Source: Ectocarpus siliculosus (taxonomy: Eukaryota; Sar; Phaeophyceae; Ectocarpales; Ectocarpaceae). Taken from it: a stretch of DNA of 64,000 nt. This document shows, in pieces, positions 12,501 through 24,754 of this stretch (position 1 is its first letter; each line of letters opens with the position of its first letter). The notes below the pieces were generated by a model. The model saw only the letters and a list, made by a program, of their open reading frames with translations. It made no database searches and had not been told where the DNA came from. The stretch lies in assembly GCA_000310025.1 (NCBI GenBank), contig FN648637.1, positions 958-64,957 on the forward strand, read 5' to 3'. The translations under genes were made by a program, and so were the position numbers.

Positions 12501-12639
12501 ACTGTTCAGCGCGCTGCCCTCGTGCATTGTTTATAGCATCTTTCCTCCACTTTGCCGAGAAACGTCCATTTTTTTCCGTATCGTCTTCTCTGTCGACTTT
12601 GCGGTGCAGCCGGCGACCGACGGCGCAATCCCCTGGTAG
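9546..12639. other. Spacer between the 0.9-kb direct repeats, no recognised gene
   Basis: Only short frames are present and none has a recognisable domain. A 112-codon minus-strand frame (11517-11855) reads like protein (WWRVYVNRKTWIGEFG, YGKAIVPLRGHIRF) but is not identified. 10515-10800 is a dispersed repeat shared with 20185-20480. At 10664-10711 a 23-24-bp unit (CGTTCAGGGTGAGGCTTTGT) is duplicated in tandem. Confidence 0.5.
10515..10800 (+). repeat. Dispersed repeat, copy 1 (pair with 20185-20480)
   Basis: Shared words in the same order as 20185-20480 include CACACAGCAGTTT, GACTGCTGTA, AGGGTGAG and GGCTCCCTTTTGGTCTTT (here GCTCCCTTTTGGTCTTT). It is noncoding. The role is unknown; it is probably a fragment of a transposable element. 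Confidence 0.7.
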
Positions 12640-13650
12640 GTATGTAGACTATATAGTATTCCAAATCCGACGCGTTTTTGGCTCGCCCTCGCGACCAATC
12701 GACCCCGGGACGAAACGTTCAGGGAATTTGCCCCTCAAACTAACGACCGGGATCCCGCACCTCCGGCGCCCGGGTTCGACGCCCTCGGCCCGGGGAAGGG
12801 GGTGAAGTTCGGGGCCTCAACTCTATTTCCTAGAAAAAAAGTCGGGCACTCGTTTTGGCGCCGAGATGAATCGATTTTCACCCGGTCTTGCGCCCCGGCA
12901 GGGCCCCGGCCGGGCTCTCGCGGAGTGGGGTTTCGGGGTTCGCGCGCACCGAGGCGGGGCGGGGCGCCGAAGTTTGGCTCCCGGCGGGGAGACCCGAGTT
13001 TCGTCTCCCCCGAAGGGCCCGAGCGGGGGAAATCTTCTTCCTTCTTCTTCTGCCGTCTTCTTCGCCCTCCGTCGAACTGCGGAGGCCGAGACGGCACAAC
13101 ACACCGGCAAACTGCTCTGTTCGTGCCCTGCTCTCTGTCACGATTGCGAGGGGTGATGCCCCCCGCGCTCACCCGACTACTTTAGTGCATTCGTCGCACA
13201 TAGCTGCACCAGCGAAAAACCGATGCACACACACACGCGCGTCAGCGCCGGCAGCAGCAGGAGCAGATGGTTCTCTATGTAGGTGATTAAGGTTGAAGGT
13301 TGAAGGTTGAAGTGTGCATTTCCGCCGCATCACAAGCAGCGCATCCCACACCAGCTCTCTCTGGCACGACGCTGGCAACCTCTACCGCGGACACCGGGGA
13401 CGGACGTCGTCATGCTGCGCGAGAAGTCTCGCCCACGACCTGCGTGAGCAGCAGTCACCATGGGCCCGTCTGCAGGCAAGGGTCTGTAATGCATAGAGCG
13501 AGCACATGTCCGTCTGTGTTTGCAACGGGCGAATGATGCGGGTGTAAGCAACGAATCCGGGAGTTTTCGCGGAAGGACGGTACGGTCCCTTCTACGTTCC
13601 CCAGTAGCGAGGGGCAGACTTCCGACTACGCGGCGGCCTGGGTAGAAGGA
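12640..13650. repeat. Diverged direct repeat, copy 2
   Basis: This is the partner of 8735-9545 in the same orientation. It is very GC-rich at 12880-13080, so long frames appear on both strands there by composition alone. None has a recognisable motif. Confidence 0.65.
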
Positions 13651-13909
13651 GAAAACTGACGCCATGGAAGGAAGGAAGCGCACCTCGACCGAGCCGCGGG
13701 TTGTGCACCCGAGGCGACCTCGACGTCCAACTGTAACCGCGAGGTGATGATGCTGTCTCTTTCACTCTCAACGTGCACTCCCTGCTTGATATGAACTCCC
13801 CAACATGTCCAAGACAAAGACAAAGTAAGTGCTGCTGCCGTGTTTTGTTGTGGTTCCGAACCAACGTCCCTGCGCACACACGATCTCCCACACTACTTGA
13901 CAAAAGTGT
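13651..13909. other. Short noncoding gap
   Basis: No feature was seen beyond the approach to the palindrome cluster. Confidence 0.4.
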
Positions 13910-14400
13910 ACCGCTTCCATGGAAGTATAAATCAGCTTGCATGGGAGTTGGATCTACTTCCATGGAAACTGATACCAGTTCCATAGAAGTTGCTTTCATA
14001 GGAGTTTTCGTGCTTCCATGGAAGTAGCAGAGCTCTGTCAAGCGACGAGCTTCCATGAACGTAGTACTTCCATGGAAGCTCGTCACCTTTCCTAGGAAGT
14101 CCGAAATGCAACTTCCATGCAAGCAACGAGCGGTTGATATCGAGTGCTTCCATGTAAGCGGATTAACTTCAATCGAAGTTGCTTAACACTTCCATGGAAG
14201 CACCATGGAAGCTGGAACCCGAAACCGACGAATAGATCCCATGGAAGTCGATTGGACTTCCATGTAGAAGCCATCTAACTTCCATGGAAGTCCATATCGA
14301 CTTCCATGGAAGAAGTAATGGCCTTCATAGAAGGGGTAACCACTTCCATGGAAGCAGTGAACCACTTCCATGGAAGTCAATTTCGACTTCCATGGATGCT
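13910..14400. repeat. Cluster of CTTCCATGGAAG palindromes
   Basis: About 20 exact or one-off copies of CTTCCATGGAAG occur every 20-35 bp, including variants such as TTCCATAGAAG, TTTCCTAGGAAG and CTTCAATCGAAG. Several variants keep the dyad symmetry although the central bases changed (CCTAGG for CCATGG; AATCGA is less perfect). The spacers between palindromes are not conserved. Confidence 0.9.
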
Positions 14401-15334
14401 TATTCCTTTTGTCAAATAGTGTAGGTTACCCTGTACACAGCAGTAAGAAGTGTAGTGCAGCAGAATACTCTGTGTGCTACGAAGGAGGACGTGATGGTGG
14501 CCGATTTCGTGTAGACTGCAGTAACACATGTACATTACAAGTACAGTAGTTGCGATGTGAGTGCTTTGGAGTACTGTACTGCTGTAGACCCGTAGAGGGT
14601 TGGCTCCGAGACGGCTGGTGCGGCAATGTGAACTTGATTGCTTTTTGTGTGTGCAGTTTGCGGAGTATCCGTGTTGCACCTATGTACCTGCAGCCTTCGA
14701 ACCGCAGCCAAACAATATTTGAGCGTTCCAACCCGCACCCCAGACTTCCGACTGTCCTCAACTGGCGTACCGTAGTTTACAATAGACCCTTTAGGAACTT
14801 TGTCTTTGGGTCAGACAAAAAGAGGGTCCGATTTTTTGGAATAATATGTACTGTAGCCAGTATTGTACACGTTATTTTTTTCTGAGACGGGCCCACTTCC
14901 TCAGTCATGTGTTAAGGAGGACCCGATTCGCAGGGTATCCGTCGATTGACTTTTACCAGAATCGGTACACCTTCGCATATGGCGTCAGCGGCAGGATACT
15001 ATCCTGCCGCTGATATATCCTGCCGCTGACGCCAAGTTTAAAGGAGGGGAAGCCGTGGGCGGTAGCTTGCTCCTAGAGATAGATGAAGGTAGGTTCTGTC
15101 GTTGACACGCTTGTCCACGATCACGTTGAGATGAGAAAGTTGCTTGTTATTGCTGAGAGACGATCAGCAAGGGTCTGAGGTGAAGTGGGGATCCAACTTC
15201 ACCTCAGGGGGTACGCAGACGAGACAAATCCTAAGAGGGTAGGTGTCTGAAGGGTATACCTCCTGGGACCGACCCACATCCTATCAACAGTAAGATATAC
15301 CCTATTTAAGCTAGCAGCCACACTCCTTAACGCA
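14401..15334. other. Noncoding stretch with a hairpin at 14981-15033
   Basis: No gene was seen. At 14981-15033 the 18-nt arm GGCGTCAGCGGCAGGATA is matched by its exact reverse complement at 15016-15033, with a second partial copy of the arm (TATCCTGCCGCTGA) between them. Alternative hairpins are therefore possible. Confidence 0.6.
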
Positions 15335-15930
15335 TGGACTTCCATGAACTTCCATGAAACCAGTCCATGGTCTTCCATGGACTTCCATGAAATGTTCCAT
15401 GGAATTCCATGGAACTCCATGACACCATGTCCATGGAAGTCCACGGAACTCCATGAAATATTTCATCATGGAAGTCTATGAAACATTTCGTGGACGTTCA
15501 AGAAATATTCCAGTGACGCCAACTTGGTTGAGAAGTGCCGACAATGAGCCTTGGCTGTGTTCGACACTGATTTCCATCAAATGTGTGCATGGGCTTCATT
15601 GGACTTCCAAGAAACTTTTTACTTGTTTCCACGAAGCTCCATGGACTTCCAAGAATCTTTTCATGAAACTCCTTTCACTTCCATGAAAAGTGTCATGGAA
15701 CTCCTTGGACTTCCATGAAATATTTCATGGAAGTCCATGAAGCTCCATGGAACTTTTCATGGAAGTCCATGGACGTCCATGGAACTCTTCATGAAATATT
15801 TCACGGAAGTCCAAGTAGTTCCATGAGATGCCATGAAATGTTTCATGAAAGTCCAAGGAGTTTCATGAAAAGTTCCATGGAGCTCCATGGACTTCTATAA
15901 ACATTTTCATGGAATTCCATGAAAAAATAA
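15335..15930. repeat. Decamer CATG satellite, array 1
   Basis: The stretch is built of about 10-bp units of the type CATGGACTTC, CATGGAATTC and CATGAAACTTC. Successive CATG cores are mostly 10 bp apart with occasional 12-13 or 6-8 bp steps. TTCCATGGAA and TTTCATGAAA palindromes result from the unit. A non-repetitive island occurs at about 15510-15590. Confidence 0.9.
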
Positions 15931-16449
15931 AAATAAAAATAAAGAAACACCCTTTAAAATAATTGAGATGAATCACACGGCGGGCTCAAGGTGCATCTGC
16001 TCCAAGCCGAAAGAAAAGTGAGTGGTGGACGCCATCCTCCGCCCATCGGCAAAGCCGGGGGAGAAGCCAAAACGCCGGGCACAACAACCTCGCCGACGGC
16101 TTCCACCGCCAGCTCGTCGCGTTCAGCAATGAATGTGTGTCCCATCACAGCCAGCCCCGATCTGGCGAACCGTCGAATAATGGAGGGGCGGAGGAAGGCG
16201 AACGGGAAAATCATTTCCAACCGGTGCCTAGCCATTGCCGAGTGAGGTACGTGAGGTACGTTTCGAAACCCTTGTCCAAGGGATTGTCGTGAACACAAAT
16301 TCAAGACACTAAGTTAGTTATGTAGGCCTACTGTACACTACATAATCGAAAATCGGGGTATTTTTGTTCCATTTTGGCGGGGGCGGGGACATATCCCCAT
16401 GTATCCGCGGGTTTTCTGCCGACACGTCGGCGCTTCGGCGTCCCGCCCT
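15931..16449. other. Unique island between two CATG arrays
   Basis: It carries an 84-codon plus frame (15991-16245) and a 116-codon minus frame (15954-16304), both GC-biased and without motifs. I see no evidence that either is a gene. Confidence 0.4.
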
Positions 16450-16870
16450 CGCATGGAACATTTCATGGATGTTCATGGGCTTTCATGAAACATTTCATGA
16501 ACCTTCATGGGCTATCATGAAATAATTCATGACCGCCCATGGGCGTCCATGAAACGTTGTTTCATGAACGTTCATGGGCTTTCATGAAATATTTCATGAA
16601 CGTGCACGGGCATTCATGAAAGCTTGTCATGAACGTCCATGAAATTGTTCCATGAAATGTTTCATGACAAGGAGTGAAATTATTTCATGGAAAATTTCAT
16701 GACAAAAATATCATGGGCATCCATGAAACTTTTCACGGAATGCCGTAAAAATTTCATGGAATTCCATGGACTTGCATGGTCTTCCATGGCCTTCCATGGA
16801 AGTCCATGGAACGGTTCCATGGAATTCCATGGAAGCCCATGGACTTCCATGAAACTTTTAATGGAAAAGT
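16450..16870. repeat. Decamer CATG satellite, array 2
   Basis: The first part alternates TTTCATGAAA-type and CATGGGC-type units. The second part, about 16750-16850, is nearly regular, with CATG spacing 10,10,10,10,13,10,10,10. It is the same unit as array 1, 0.5 kb upstream. Confidence 0.9.
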
Positions 16871-17986
16871 GCGAAAATGTACAAACCCCCACTTTCTGCC
16901 CATGGCTCAGACAAAAACCTCTCACCATCCTCACTTCATCTGAGGCGTATGTTCCTGTTCAAAAGGTCCAGATTTATAAGCAACAGACTCGTCCGACACC
17001 ACTGGACAGACAGACCTACTACTCCTCCTCCGACGCGGGCGGTGTGCGTCTACAGCATATATATGCGTATGTATGAGGTGGTCGCTGTGGAAGGAACCGA
17101 CAAGGAAGGGTGGGATGAGACAAGTATGGGTATCACCAGCCTAAAAAATAAGCAACTTTATTGTCTACAGACAGTTCAGGAGAACACCCAGACCATGAGC
17201 TGTAGACCACTCGAAATGCTGGGAGGTGGCCCAAAAGTTGCCTTATGTTACTCTCTATCGGCCCCACCCCCTCTAGACCGATGTTGCTGTTTGCAATGCT
17301 GCTTAAAATATCGCTGTGTGAGGGTGATTGTTCTCGGTTGAAGCTGCTGCCGCTGCTGCTCCTGCTGCTGCTGCTGCTGCTGCGACAGCTAGCTTCTTCT
17401 GAATAAACCGCCACCTCTTCTCTCTTTCGCTTGATTGGAACAAGCGGCCGAGAGTTTGCTTGCAAGAAAAGCATTTACACAGGGTACTTCTCTGCGGTGA
17501 CAGCACCCACGCTAGATGCTCCTGGCGCCTTGGATGATAGCCGCAGCCAACCAAGCAACAACACCTATTATATTTCGTGTAGACAAAAGGGAAGAAGCGG
17601 CGTGGGGAACGGCGCACTCGAGTCTTTCGGCCAATCAGCGGGGGGGCTGTTACCACGTCATGCCGAAAAAGAACTGAGCCCCTTTTCAGATCTTCATGCC
17701 AATTTTTGACTGTGGGCAATTTTGTCATACCATTTTGACTGACAAAAACGAAACATTTTCCCGAAACTCCCCAATACAAGTATAAGATTCCGAAAATTTC
17801 AAGGTGCTTTTGAAGAATCGCCAAACTGATCCCTCGTCTTCAAATTATGTAGACAATTTCGACTGGTCGGAAAAATCGTCTCTTTGATGGAAAGGGGTGG
17901 CTGTAGGCGGAGACAATCCCGAATCCTCTGTGCGATAACCAAAAGGGCCTGCATATCTTGTGGATGCTGTTTTTGTCGTTTTCGAA
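16871..17986. other. Noncoding stretch with a CTG microsatellite
   Basis: 17345-17387 is a (CTG)n-type run that reads as poly-Ala on the minus strand inside a 173-codon frame (17303-17824). That frame has no recognisable domain, and I treat it as chance. Nothing else was found. Confidence 0.45.
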
Positions 17987-20100
17987 AGGGTGTATCTAAA
18001 TCCCCCCCCGTCTGTATCTCCGCCCACAAGGCGCCAATCGAGCCAAGACATCAACGGCCGTGTTGCTGTGATGTAGAGCTATCGCGAGACCCACCGAACA
18101 GCCGAAACGGTGCAGGTTTGGTGCAGCCATGGCTGATGGGCAAAACATATCTGTTGCCCCAACCTGCCCCCCGGGGGGGGATTAAGACCACGAAATCCCC
18201 CCCGTCTGTATCCCCGCCCACAAGGCACCAATCGAACCACGAACACCGGTAGAAGTGTTTGAAACATGCGCGTAGAGCGCACAGCAGCGGGCAGCAGGTG
18301 AGGCGACCAGCACATCAAGTATTCCTGCCCACAACTTATACGCACCCAAAGGGAACCGAACACTGCCTTCTAATCTTCTTCAGGCAGACTTCCGTTCGCT
18401 ACACGAGAATCCCACTGCTGTATGTAGCCCTTGAAGGCTTCCGTCGACACACAAACACCAGTAGAAGCGTGTGGAACGCGCACGTACTACACACAGCAGC
18501 GGACAGCAGGTGAGGCGACCAGCGCATCAAGTATTCCTACCCACAGCTGTACAGGAACCGAATACGGCCTTCTCACTGGTGGGGCAAAAGCCTTGCTTTC
18601 CCCTCCCCAGCGGTATGTCGTCACACAAGACTTCAGTCGACACAGGACATGATCAACTGTGTTGCTTCGCTGTAGGGCTATCGTATGACCCATCGTTAAG
18701 TCCCACCGGTTCCGTTCAGGTGGTACCACGGCCGGTGGCGTAAACTACGGTTGTGCCCCTGCGGGTGGTGTGGGGGGGAAATGTGTCTAATACCCCACCA
18801 TGGACCTCGCACCTCTGTACAAGGCTCCGATGGCCACAGGAATCGCAGTAGAAGTGCAAAGATGATGCACGCACAACACACAGCACACAGCTGCACTACA
18901 CCACTGCAGCACAGCCACCACGAGACACGGCACAAGGGGGGGAGGGGGGACCTAGTACAGAATTTTGCGTGCATCATCTTTTACACTTCTACTGTGCGGT
19001 TCTTGTGTGGCCATCGGAGCCTAGTACAGAGGTGCGAGGTCCATGGCGGGGTATTAGACATACCCCCCCCCTCCCCCCGCAGAAGCACATCCGTAGCTTA
19101 CCCCACCGGCGGTGTTACCACCTGAACGGAACCCTTCGGGCTACGTCGTTCGGGCTAACGACGGGTCATACGGTAGCCCGACACCGAAGTAACACAGTTG
19201 AGCATGTCCTGTGTCGACTGCAGTCTTGTGTAACGACATATCGCTGGGGGGGGCAAGCAAGGCTTTTTGTACCTCACCAGTGAGACGGCGGTGTTCGCTT
19301 CCCACTGGGTGTGTGTAAGGCTGTGGGAAGTAGTACTTGATGTGCTGGTCGCCTCACCTCGTGCCCGCTGCTGTGTGCTGTGCGTGCACGTTCCACACAC
19401 TTCTACAATCGATTGGTGCCTTGAAGCGCTACATCCATGTACAGCAGTGGTATTTTTTCTTGTAAAGCTGAAAGAAGTCTGCCTCAACAAGAAGAGAAGC
19501 AGTGTTCGGTTCCCATTGGGTGTGTGTAAAACTGTGGGCAGGAATACTTGATGTGATGGTCGCCTCACCTGCTGCTCGCTGCTGTGCACTGTACGTGCAT
19601 GTTTTCACAGGTTCACAGTGTTTGTCAGTCGATTGGTGCCTTGTGGGCGGAGATACAGACGGGGGAGGATATAGTGGTCTAAATCCCCCCCGGGGGGCAG
19701 GTTGGGGCAACATATATATTTTGCCCACCAGCCATGGCCTCACCAAACCTGAACCGTTTCCGCTGTACGAGTTATCTCGCGATAGCTCCACAACACAGCA
19801 ACACAGCCGTGCATGTCCCGGCTCGATATGCGCCTTGTGGGCGGAGATACAGACGGGGGGGAATTTAGACACTAATCCATCCCCGGGGGGCAGTTTGGGG
19901 CAACAGATATATTTTGCCCATCAGCCATGGCTGCACCAAACCTGCACCGTTTCGGCTGTTCGGTGGGTCTCGCGATAGCCCTACATCACAGCAACACAGC
20001 CGTGCATGTCCCGGCTCGATTGGCGCCTTGTGGGCGGAGATACAGACGGGGGGGGATTGAGACACTAATCCCCCCCCGGGGGGGGATTTAGACGCACCCT
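17987..20100. mobile_element. Foldback (long-TIR) element, 2.1 kb
   Basis: Both ends read AGGGTG[TC][AG]TCTAAATCCCCCC inward, as AGGGTGTATCTAAATCC at 17987 and its inverse ending CACCCT at 20100. Almost the whole element is a palindrome. For example, the 18797-18836 block around GACCTCGCACCTCTGTAC returns inverted at 19009-19050, and the 18290-18345 block around AGGTGAGGCGACC returns inverted near 19545-19575. A ~196-bp subterminal unit containing GTCTGTATCTCCGCCCACAAGG occurs twice in the left arm (about 18010, 18206) and three times, inverted, in the right arm (about 19640, 19832, 20028). It has no coding capacity, so it is non-autonomous. No clear target duplication is seen. Confidence 0.88.
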
Positions 20101-20184
20101 CTTCCAAACCGGTCAATATCAAGACCGGTTGCCATCCCCGCTATAGACGGGGCGTGAGGCCTGAACTGCTTCTACGTACCATTC

Positions 20185-20480
20185 GCAGTACATTCGTTGC
20201 CTTATTTCACGTACGTGCTGTCTCTCTCGTTTGCATCACACAGCAGTTTCGTGGGGCTGCAGGACTGCTGTACGCAGGAACGATGTGCAAGCAGGGTCTT
20301 GGGCTGGCAGGTGGACGGAGTTTCCAAGCCTTGAGAGTGCCACAGGCTCATCAGGGTGAGACCTTGGGTTTCGCGAAACCAACGCGCAAACCCCATTAAT
20401 TTCCAGACACACATGAGACATAACGCGTGCTTTCATCGGATGTTGGAGGGCTCCCTTTTGGTCTTTTCACCATATCTCGG
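20185..20480 (+). repeat. Dispersed repeat, copy 2 (pair with 10515-10800)
   Basis: It is colinear with 10515-10800 as described there. It begins shortly after the foldback element, beyond a small hairpin ACCGGTC...GACCGGT at 20109-20130. Confidence 0.7.
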
Positions 20481-20989
20481 GGATGTATCTACCTCTTCAT
20501 TCGCCGACTTTTGCGGGACCTGGGTAGTGGAACAGGCAACGAAATAGGGGTAGGTATTGCCCTGTCGTATTTCGATGGGCAAGAAACCCTCTTTACTCGA
20601 GGGGCATCGTCCCTTCACGAATACCCACGGAAAGTCGGTTTGCCGAGCGGTTACCTTCCCCACCTGACAATAGACGGTGAGAGGATAGAGGAGTGAGGAA
20701 GCGAACTACGATGAAGTATATACCGTAGCTTTGTACTGTCTTTCTCACATGCATATAATCGCAATCGAGAGTAGTGGAGGACGGTGTGAGAATTTTTTCC
20801 CGTGCGCTGGTGAAAGTGAAAGGCAAGGCACAGCGTAATGTGTGACGAGAACGCACGGGGCTCGGAGGGTGCAGGACCTGAAAAACACATGCAGAAGGAA
20901 ACTAAACAACACCGCGAAGAATGACTGAAATATCTACGCCGAACAGTAGCGCCAAACCACCGAAAAGGCTAGCAACCATGTGGCTACCC
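20481..20989. other. Noncoding stretch
   Basis: No gene or repeat was recognised. Confidence 0.4.
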
Positions 20990-21056
20990 GCTTTTTTTTT
21001 CAACGATGCTCATGTCTGTGATCGCTGATTTGAAGTGAAGAACAAAAAAAAAAAAA
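20990..21056 (+). mobile_element. SINE 3' tail with poly-A
   Basis: GCTGATTTGAAGTGAAGA at 21024-21041 followed by AC and A13 is identical to the tail of the tRNA-derived SINE at 34016-34326. The preceding bases CTGTGA are also shared. Upstream sequence does not match, so this is a 5'-truncated copy or a different family sharing the tail. Confidence 0.7.
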
Positions 21057-21689
21057 TGTCTGCACTAATGCAATATACAACTTCGAGAAGAAAGAGATAA
21101 CTCAAGGAAACCTACGTAAGCAAGAAAGAAGAATTGGAACCCGACTTCCAACTCTAACTCTGATCGAAGGGGGTGTAGATTAAAGATGAGTGCAAGGATC
21201 CCATACTGTATTCGACAACACTACCAATTGATGCGAAACGAACACAACACGAGCTCAACGGATGGAAGATACTGTACGTACGATATAGCTACTGACGCCC
21301 AAGGGTACAACCCGACCCAAAACGACCTAAAAGGACAGAAACCGCAAGTCATTCACAATGTGACATGAAAAGCGGACGTCTTGACGTCTGTTTGCAACAA
21401 AACGCTTTGGTCCCGCTTTCAAGTTACACCCCAACACTATGCGTCTATGGTACGTAGTTCATGGAGGCAACTAAAGGCTCCCCCGCCCATTGAAGCCCGA
21501 ATGACACACAAGGTGAAAAGCACGCAAACGGCGGCAATGATGATGCAGGGCAGGGCAAAGTTAACTGCATTCTATGTCTATGAGTGGGGCGAAAGCGTGC
21601 ATGATTAAATGTTCGTGAGGTGGGACCGCCCACACTCAGGCAACGAATGGCGCAATGTATGCGCCTCGGCATTCCCTCAACAACTTAGA
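21057..21689. other. Noncoding stretch
   Basis: Nothing identifiable apart from short chance frames. Confidence 0.4.
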
Positions 21690-22965
21690 TGTTCTCAGAC
21701 TTAGTTTCGTACCCGCGAGCTCGAGATTACAAATGGCCCCATGGAGCAAAGGGATCCAACGTCACATCGAAACAAGTACGGTCCAGCGTTTGTTTCCTTG
21801 GACAGGTTGAACAACAGCAGTCATACCGAACAAAAGCCTTTTCCGCAACTGGGTTCGCGTGGCCCTAACGCCCTGGTGAGTGACTTTGAAATGATACGCG
21901 GCAACCCCAATGTGCTGTTCTCTGACTGTCTCAAGTTTGAACTTAAGAATGTGTAGCTTGGCGTCGAGTAGGATATCTTCCCTATGTAGTTCGTAGGCGA
22001 AGACAAGTTACAACACATTTGCGGTTCCATGTGAAGAAAATTCTTGAAAAAATCCGCGCGGCTCCGCTGAGTAATAAGCGGCTTGCCCACAGCACACACC
22101 GGCTGAGAGTAAACGTGGGTCATGTTGGGTGTGGCGCGCGTCGAAGAAAGTTGACGAATGCAAAATATAACTGTTGTAGGCATTTCGCTTTGGAGCGGAA
22201 AGGCGAGGCACGGCGTGTTGCGTGATAACCGCGGTCGGTGTCGTATGCACCTTGCTGCTGACATATACCAGGGGAAGGCAAGTTCTCTCCGCTACGTACA
22301 GCAGTGTTGCAGACGATGTGTGTTCTTCTTCACGGCTTGACGGCCTTCCGAACGTACGTGTTGAATGGCTGGGTTAACGACATCCTGGAATCGTGTGGTG
22401 ACCACATGCAGAACCCATACATGCAAGACGTGTTGAGGGTGTTGGCTGCGGTCTACATTGCGGAGGCAACAACAGTTCTCTGTGCTGCCAACTCTATGCT
22501 CCTCCTGTGCTTCGGTGCTGGTGTGCACACGCAGCTGTCATTCATGTCCCACGGATTGACCAAGCGCCATACTCGTGAACTCGCCAACGCGCGACCTAAC
22601 GTCCGAACCACAACATATGTGAGACGTGCTTGAGTTAAGATCCACACTGATCTGCCGCGTACCCACGACACAAAAGATGTGTGTGCTGTACAGCGGCTGC
22701 AGCTAACCGTGGGTTGCCGTTCTGTGTACGTAAATCGTGCGCTGCTCAGAGACCGCATGTCTGTCTACAATTCCTCACCACACTCATGCGATCACGACTA
22801 ATGCTGAAGTGTGAGAGTACATGTTCGGTTGCTCATACGTTTTGGCGGTTGGGGGCAGCCCAAGGCCGGCGCACTCAGTCCCACACAACAAAAAAAGGTG
22901 GTTGCGGCGTGCGCAAGAAAAAAAAACGAAAAAAACATCTCCACCCACTCTATTTTCAAGTATGC
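21690..22965. repeat. Left inverted-repeat arm of the 21.7-30.4 kb element
   Basis: It runs from about CAGACTTAGTTTCGTACCCG to CCACTCTATTTTCAAGTA. The short frames inside it (for example 22304-22633) are not conserved as protein in the right arm. Confidence 0.85.
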
Positions 22966-24754
22966 CTAGTGCGACGTAAACCACTTCTGTGAGTAATAAC
23001 CTCCTAAAATCCCAACCAGTGGTATACGACCATCGCTACAACCTTTACTCTCGCGTTTTGGCGGAGGGCGGCCCTTTCTTCGCATTTTATTGGCCGCCAG
23101 ATCCCTTCCACGTTCGATTTTGTTCACGGTACGCCATATTTCGCCATTGTCGCGCTACGTACGAATGGCGTACACTGCGATTATCGGTTTGTATTTCGAA
23201 ACAGTTTGCGTGTAATGATTACCTCACGAACCACCGGGTTGCCATTGCTTTGTCATACAGAGAAAACAATCGACGAGGGATCCATGAGGAACCCTTTGCC
23301 AACGCCCACCGGTACCTTACGGAATGTGTCAGGCGTAAAGACGAACAAAGCCACCCGGTGTGCTGAGTTTTCCCATGCCATGTTTGGTCGCAAGGTATGC
23401 CCGATGGATATGACCACGACGTTTGGTTGGAGATCGAAAGGTCGTCTGTATCCTTTTTTATGTGGTGATCTATGAACTGTCCGCAGGTTGGGCAACAATT
23501 CTACCTCACGAGGAAACTCCAGAAAGTGGCGAGAGAGTCGAAGTTGGGACCTACTCAACAAACACCAAGAGTACCTACATTGCCTCCCGCCATCGGATGG
23601 GCGTGTGTGTTGGACGGGGACTGATCTACGTTGTTGTAATCGGTTATCGTGCCGCTGTAGTCGCGTGCCACCCTCTGTCGTTCTGTCTTACAGAGTGCAT
23701 TTTTCGTGGTTGTTCATTTGGATTGTTTTCTTTGGGTACGAACGATTGTTGCTGCTTCCGGCACGACGTCACTCCATTGTTCTTCAGTTAGCCCATGGGT
23801 CGTCGTGCCTGTAGTAGAAGTGTCTCCCAATCGATGTTAGCTTTCTTCGTATTGCTTTGTTGTTGCGGTACTTTCTTTGGAAGTCAGTAGGGTTCTGTTT
23901 GACTGACCAATAGACTACTGAAGTCTTGTTGCCTCCTTCGATCCCAAACGATTTCCGGTGCCAAATATCCTCTCGACCACCTATAGTCATTTAACGTTCG
24001 TTTCATTGGCACCATCATCACACCTCCGTACTTTGCCTCCTTGGCATTTTTTGCCTGCTAGATTTACTGCGTCATCTGTTTATTAGTTTGGAGGTCTTTG
24101 TCGCTTCCCGTGGCATTCTGTGTCTCTTTCCTACCAGCAGGTATATTAAACTTGGAAATGAGTAGTCGATGGTGGTGTTGTTGCTTCCGGCACGGTTTCC
24201 CTCCTTTTTTGGGTTGCGTGCCCCTGTCAGTCTGTCTACATTTGATGTCACAAGTTTGTTCGCTCTTCGGGTGTTGTCGTTTGGATAGTGTTTGTCGGGT
24301 ACGAACGATAGGTGGTGCTTTCTGCGTAAATATGCCGCACCTTCCTTCGAAGCGCAAGAGATACACGGTTTTTTCTTCGAGGTGAAGCGTGCGCAACAAA
24401 TATCCTATTGTTCTGCCGTCGTCCCCGGCGACCTCCTGTGACCTATTATTCGTTGATGTTTCTTTCCTGTACTCCAACCTGCAATTTCCCTGTACACAAT
24501 AAGCCATCTCGGAAATATCCTGCATCACTCTTCTTTCTAGACCACCCATGCTCCAACATCACCGTCGTTGTCTCTCTTAGTTTCCCTCCTTCTATCTATT
24601 GTAGTACTTTTCTTCCTTGGCCTTTCTTTCCCAGTCAACGCCACAGCACCCGACGCTTTGCCGTTCGACTTTTTTCGACTGCGAAGGGTAGCCGGCGACT
24701 GACAGGTCGCCGGCGTTGGTCCCCCTTGTATACTCAAGGATTCATTCCGACGCA
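22966..24754. other. Central spacer of the long-TIR element
   Basis: Minus-strand frames at 23253-23561 and 24064-24549 and a plus frame at 22989-23366 exist, but none shows a transposase catalytic motif or a named domain. If this was once an autonomous element, the transposase has decayed or is split by introns I cannot place. Confidence 0.5.

Noticed and set aside
12735-13286. Overlapping frames on both strands
   Set aside because: All six frames are open because the segment is GC-rich. They are Arg/Pro-rich and not conserved with the 8735 copy.
17303-17824. 173-codon minus frame with poly-Ala
   Set aside because: It rests on a CTG microsatellite. No domain, start context or neighbours support it.
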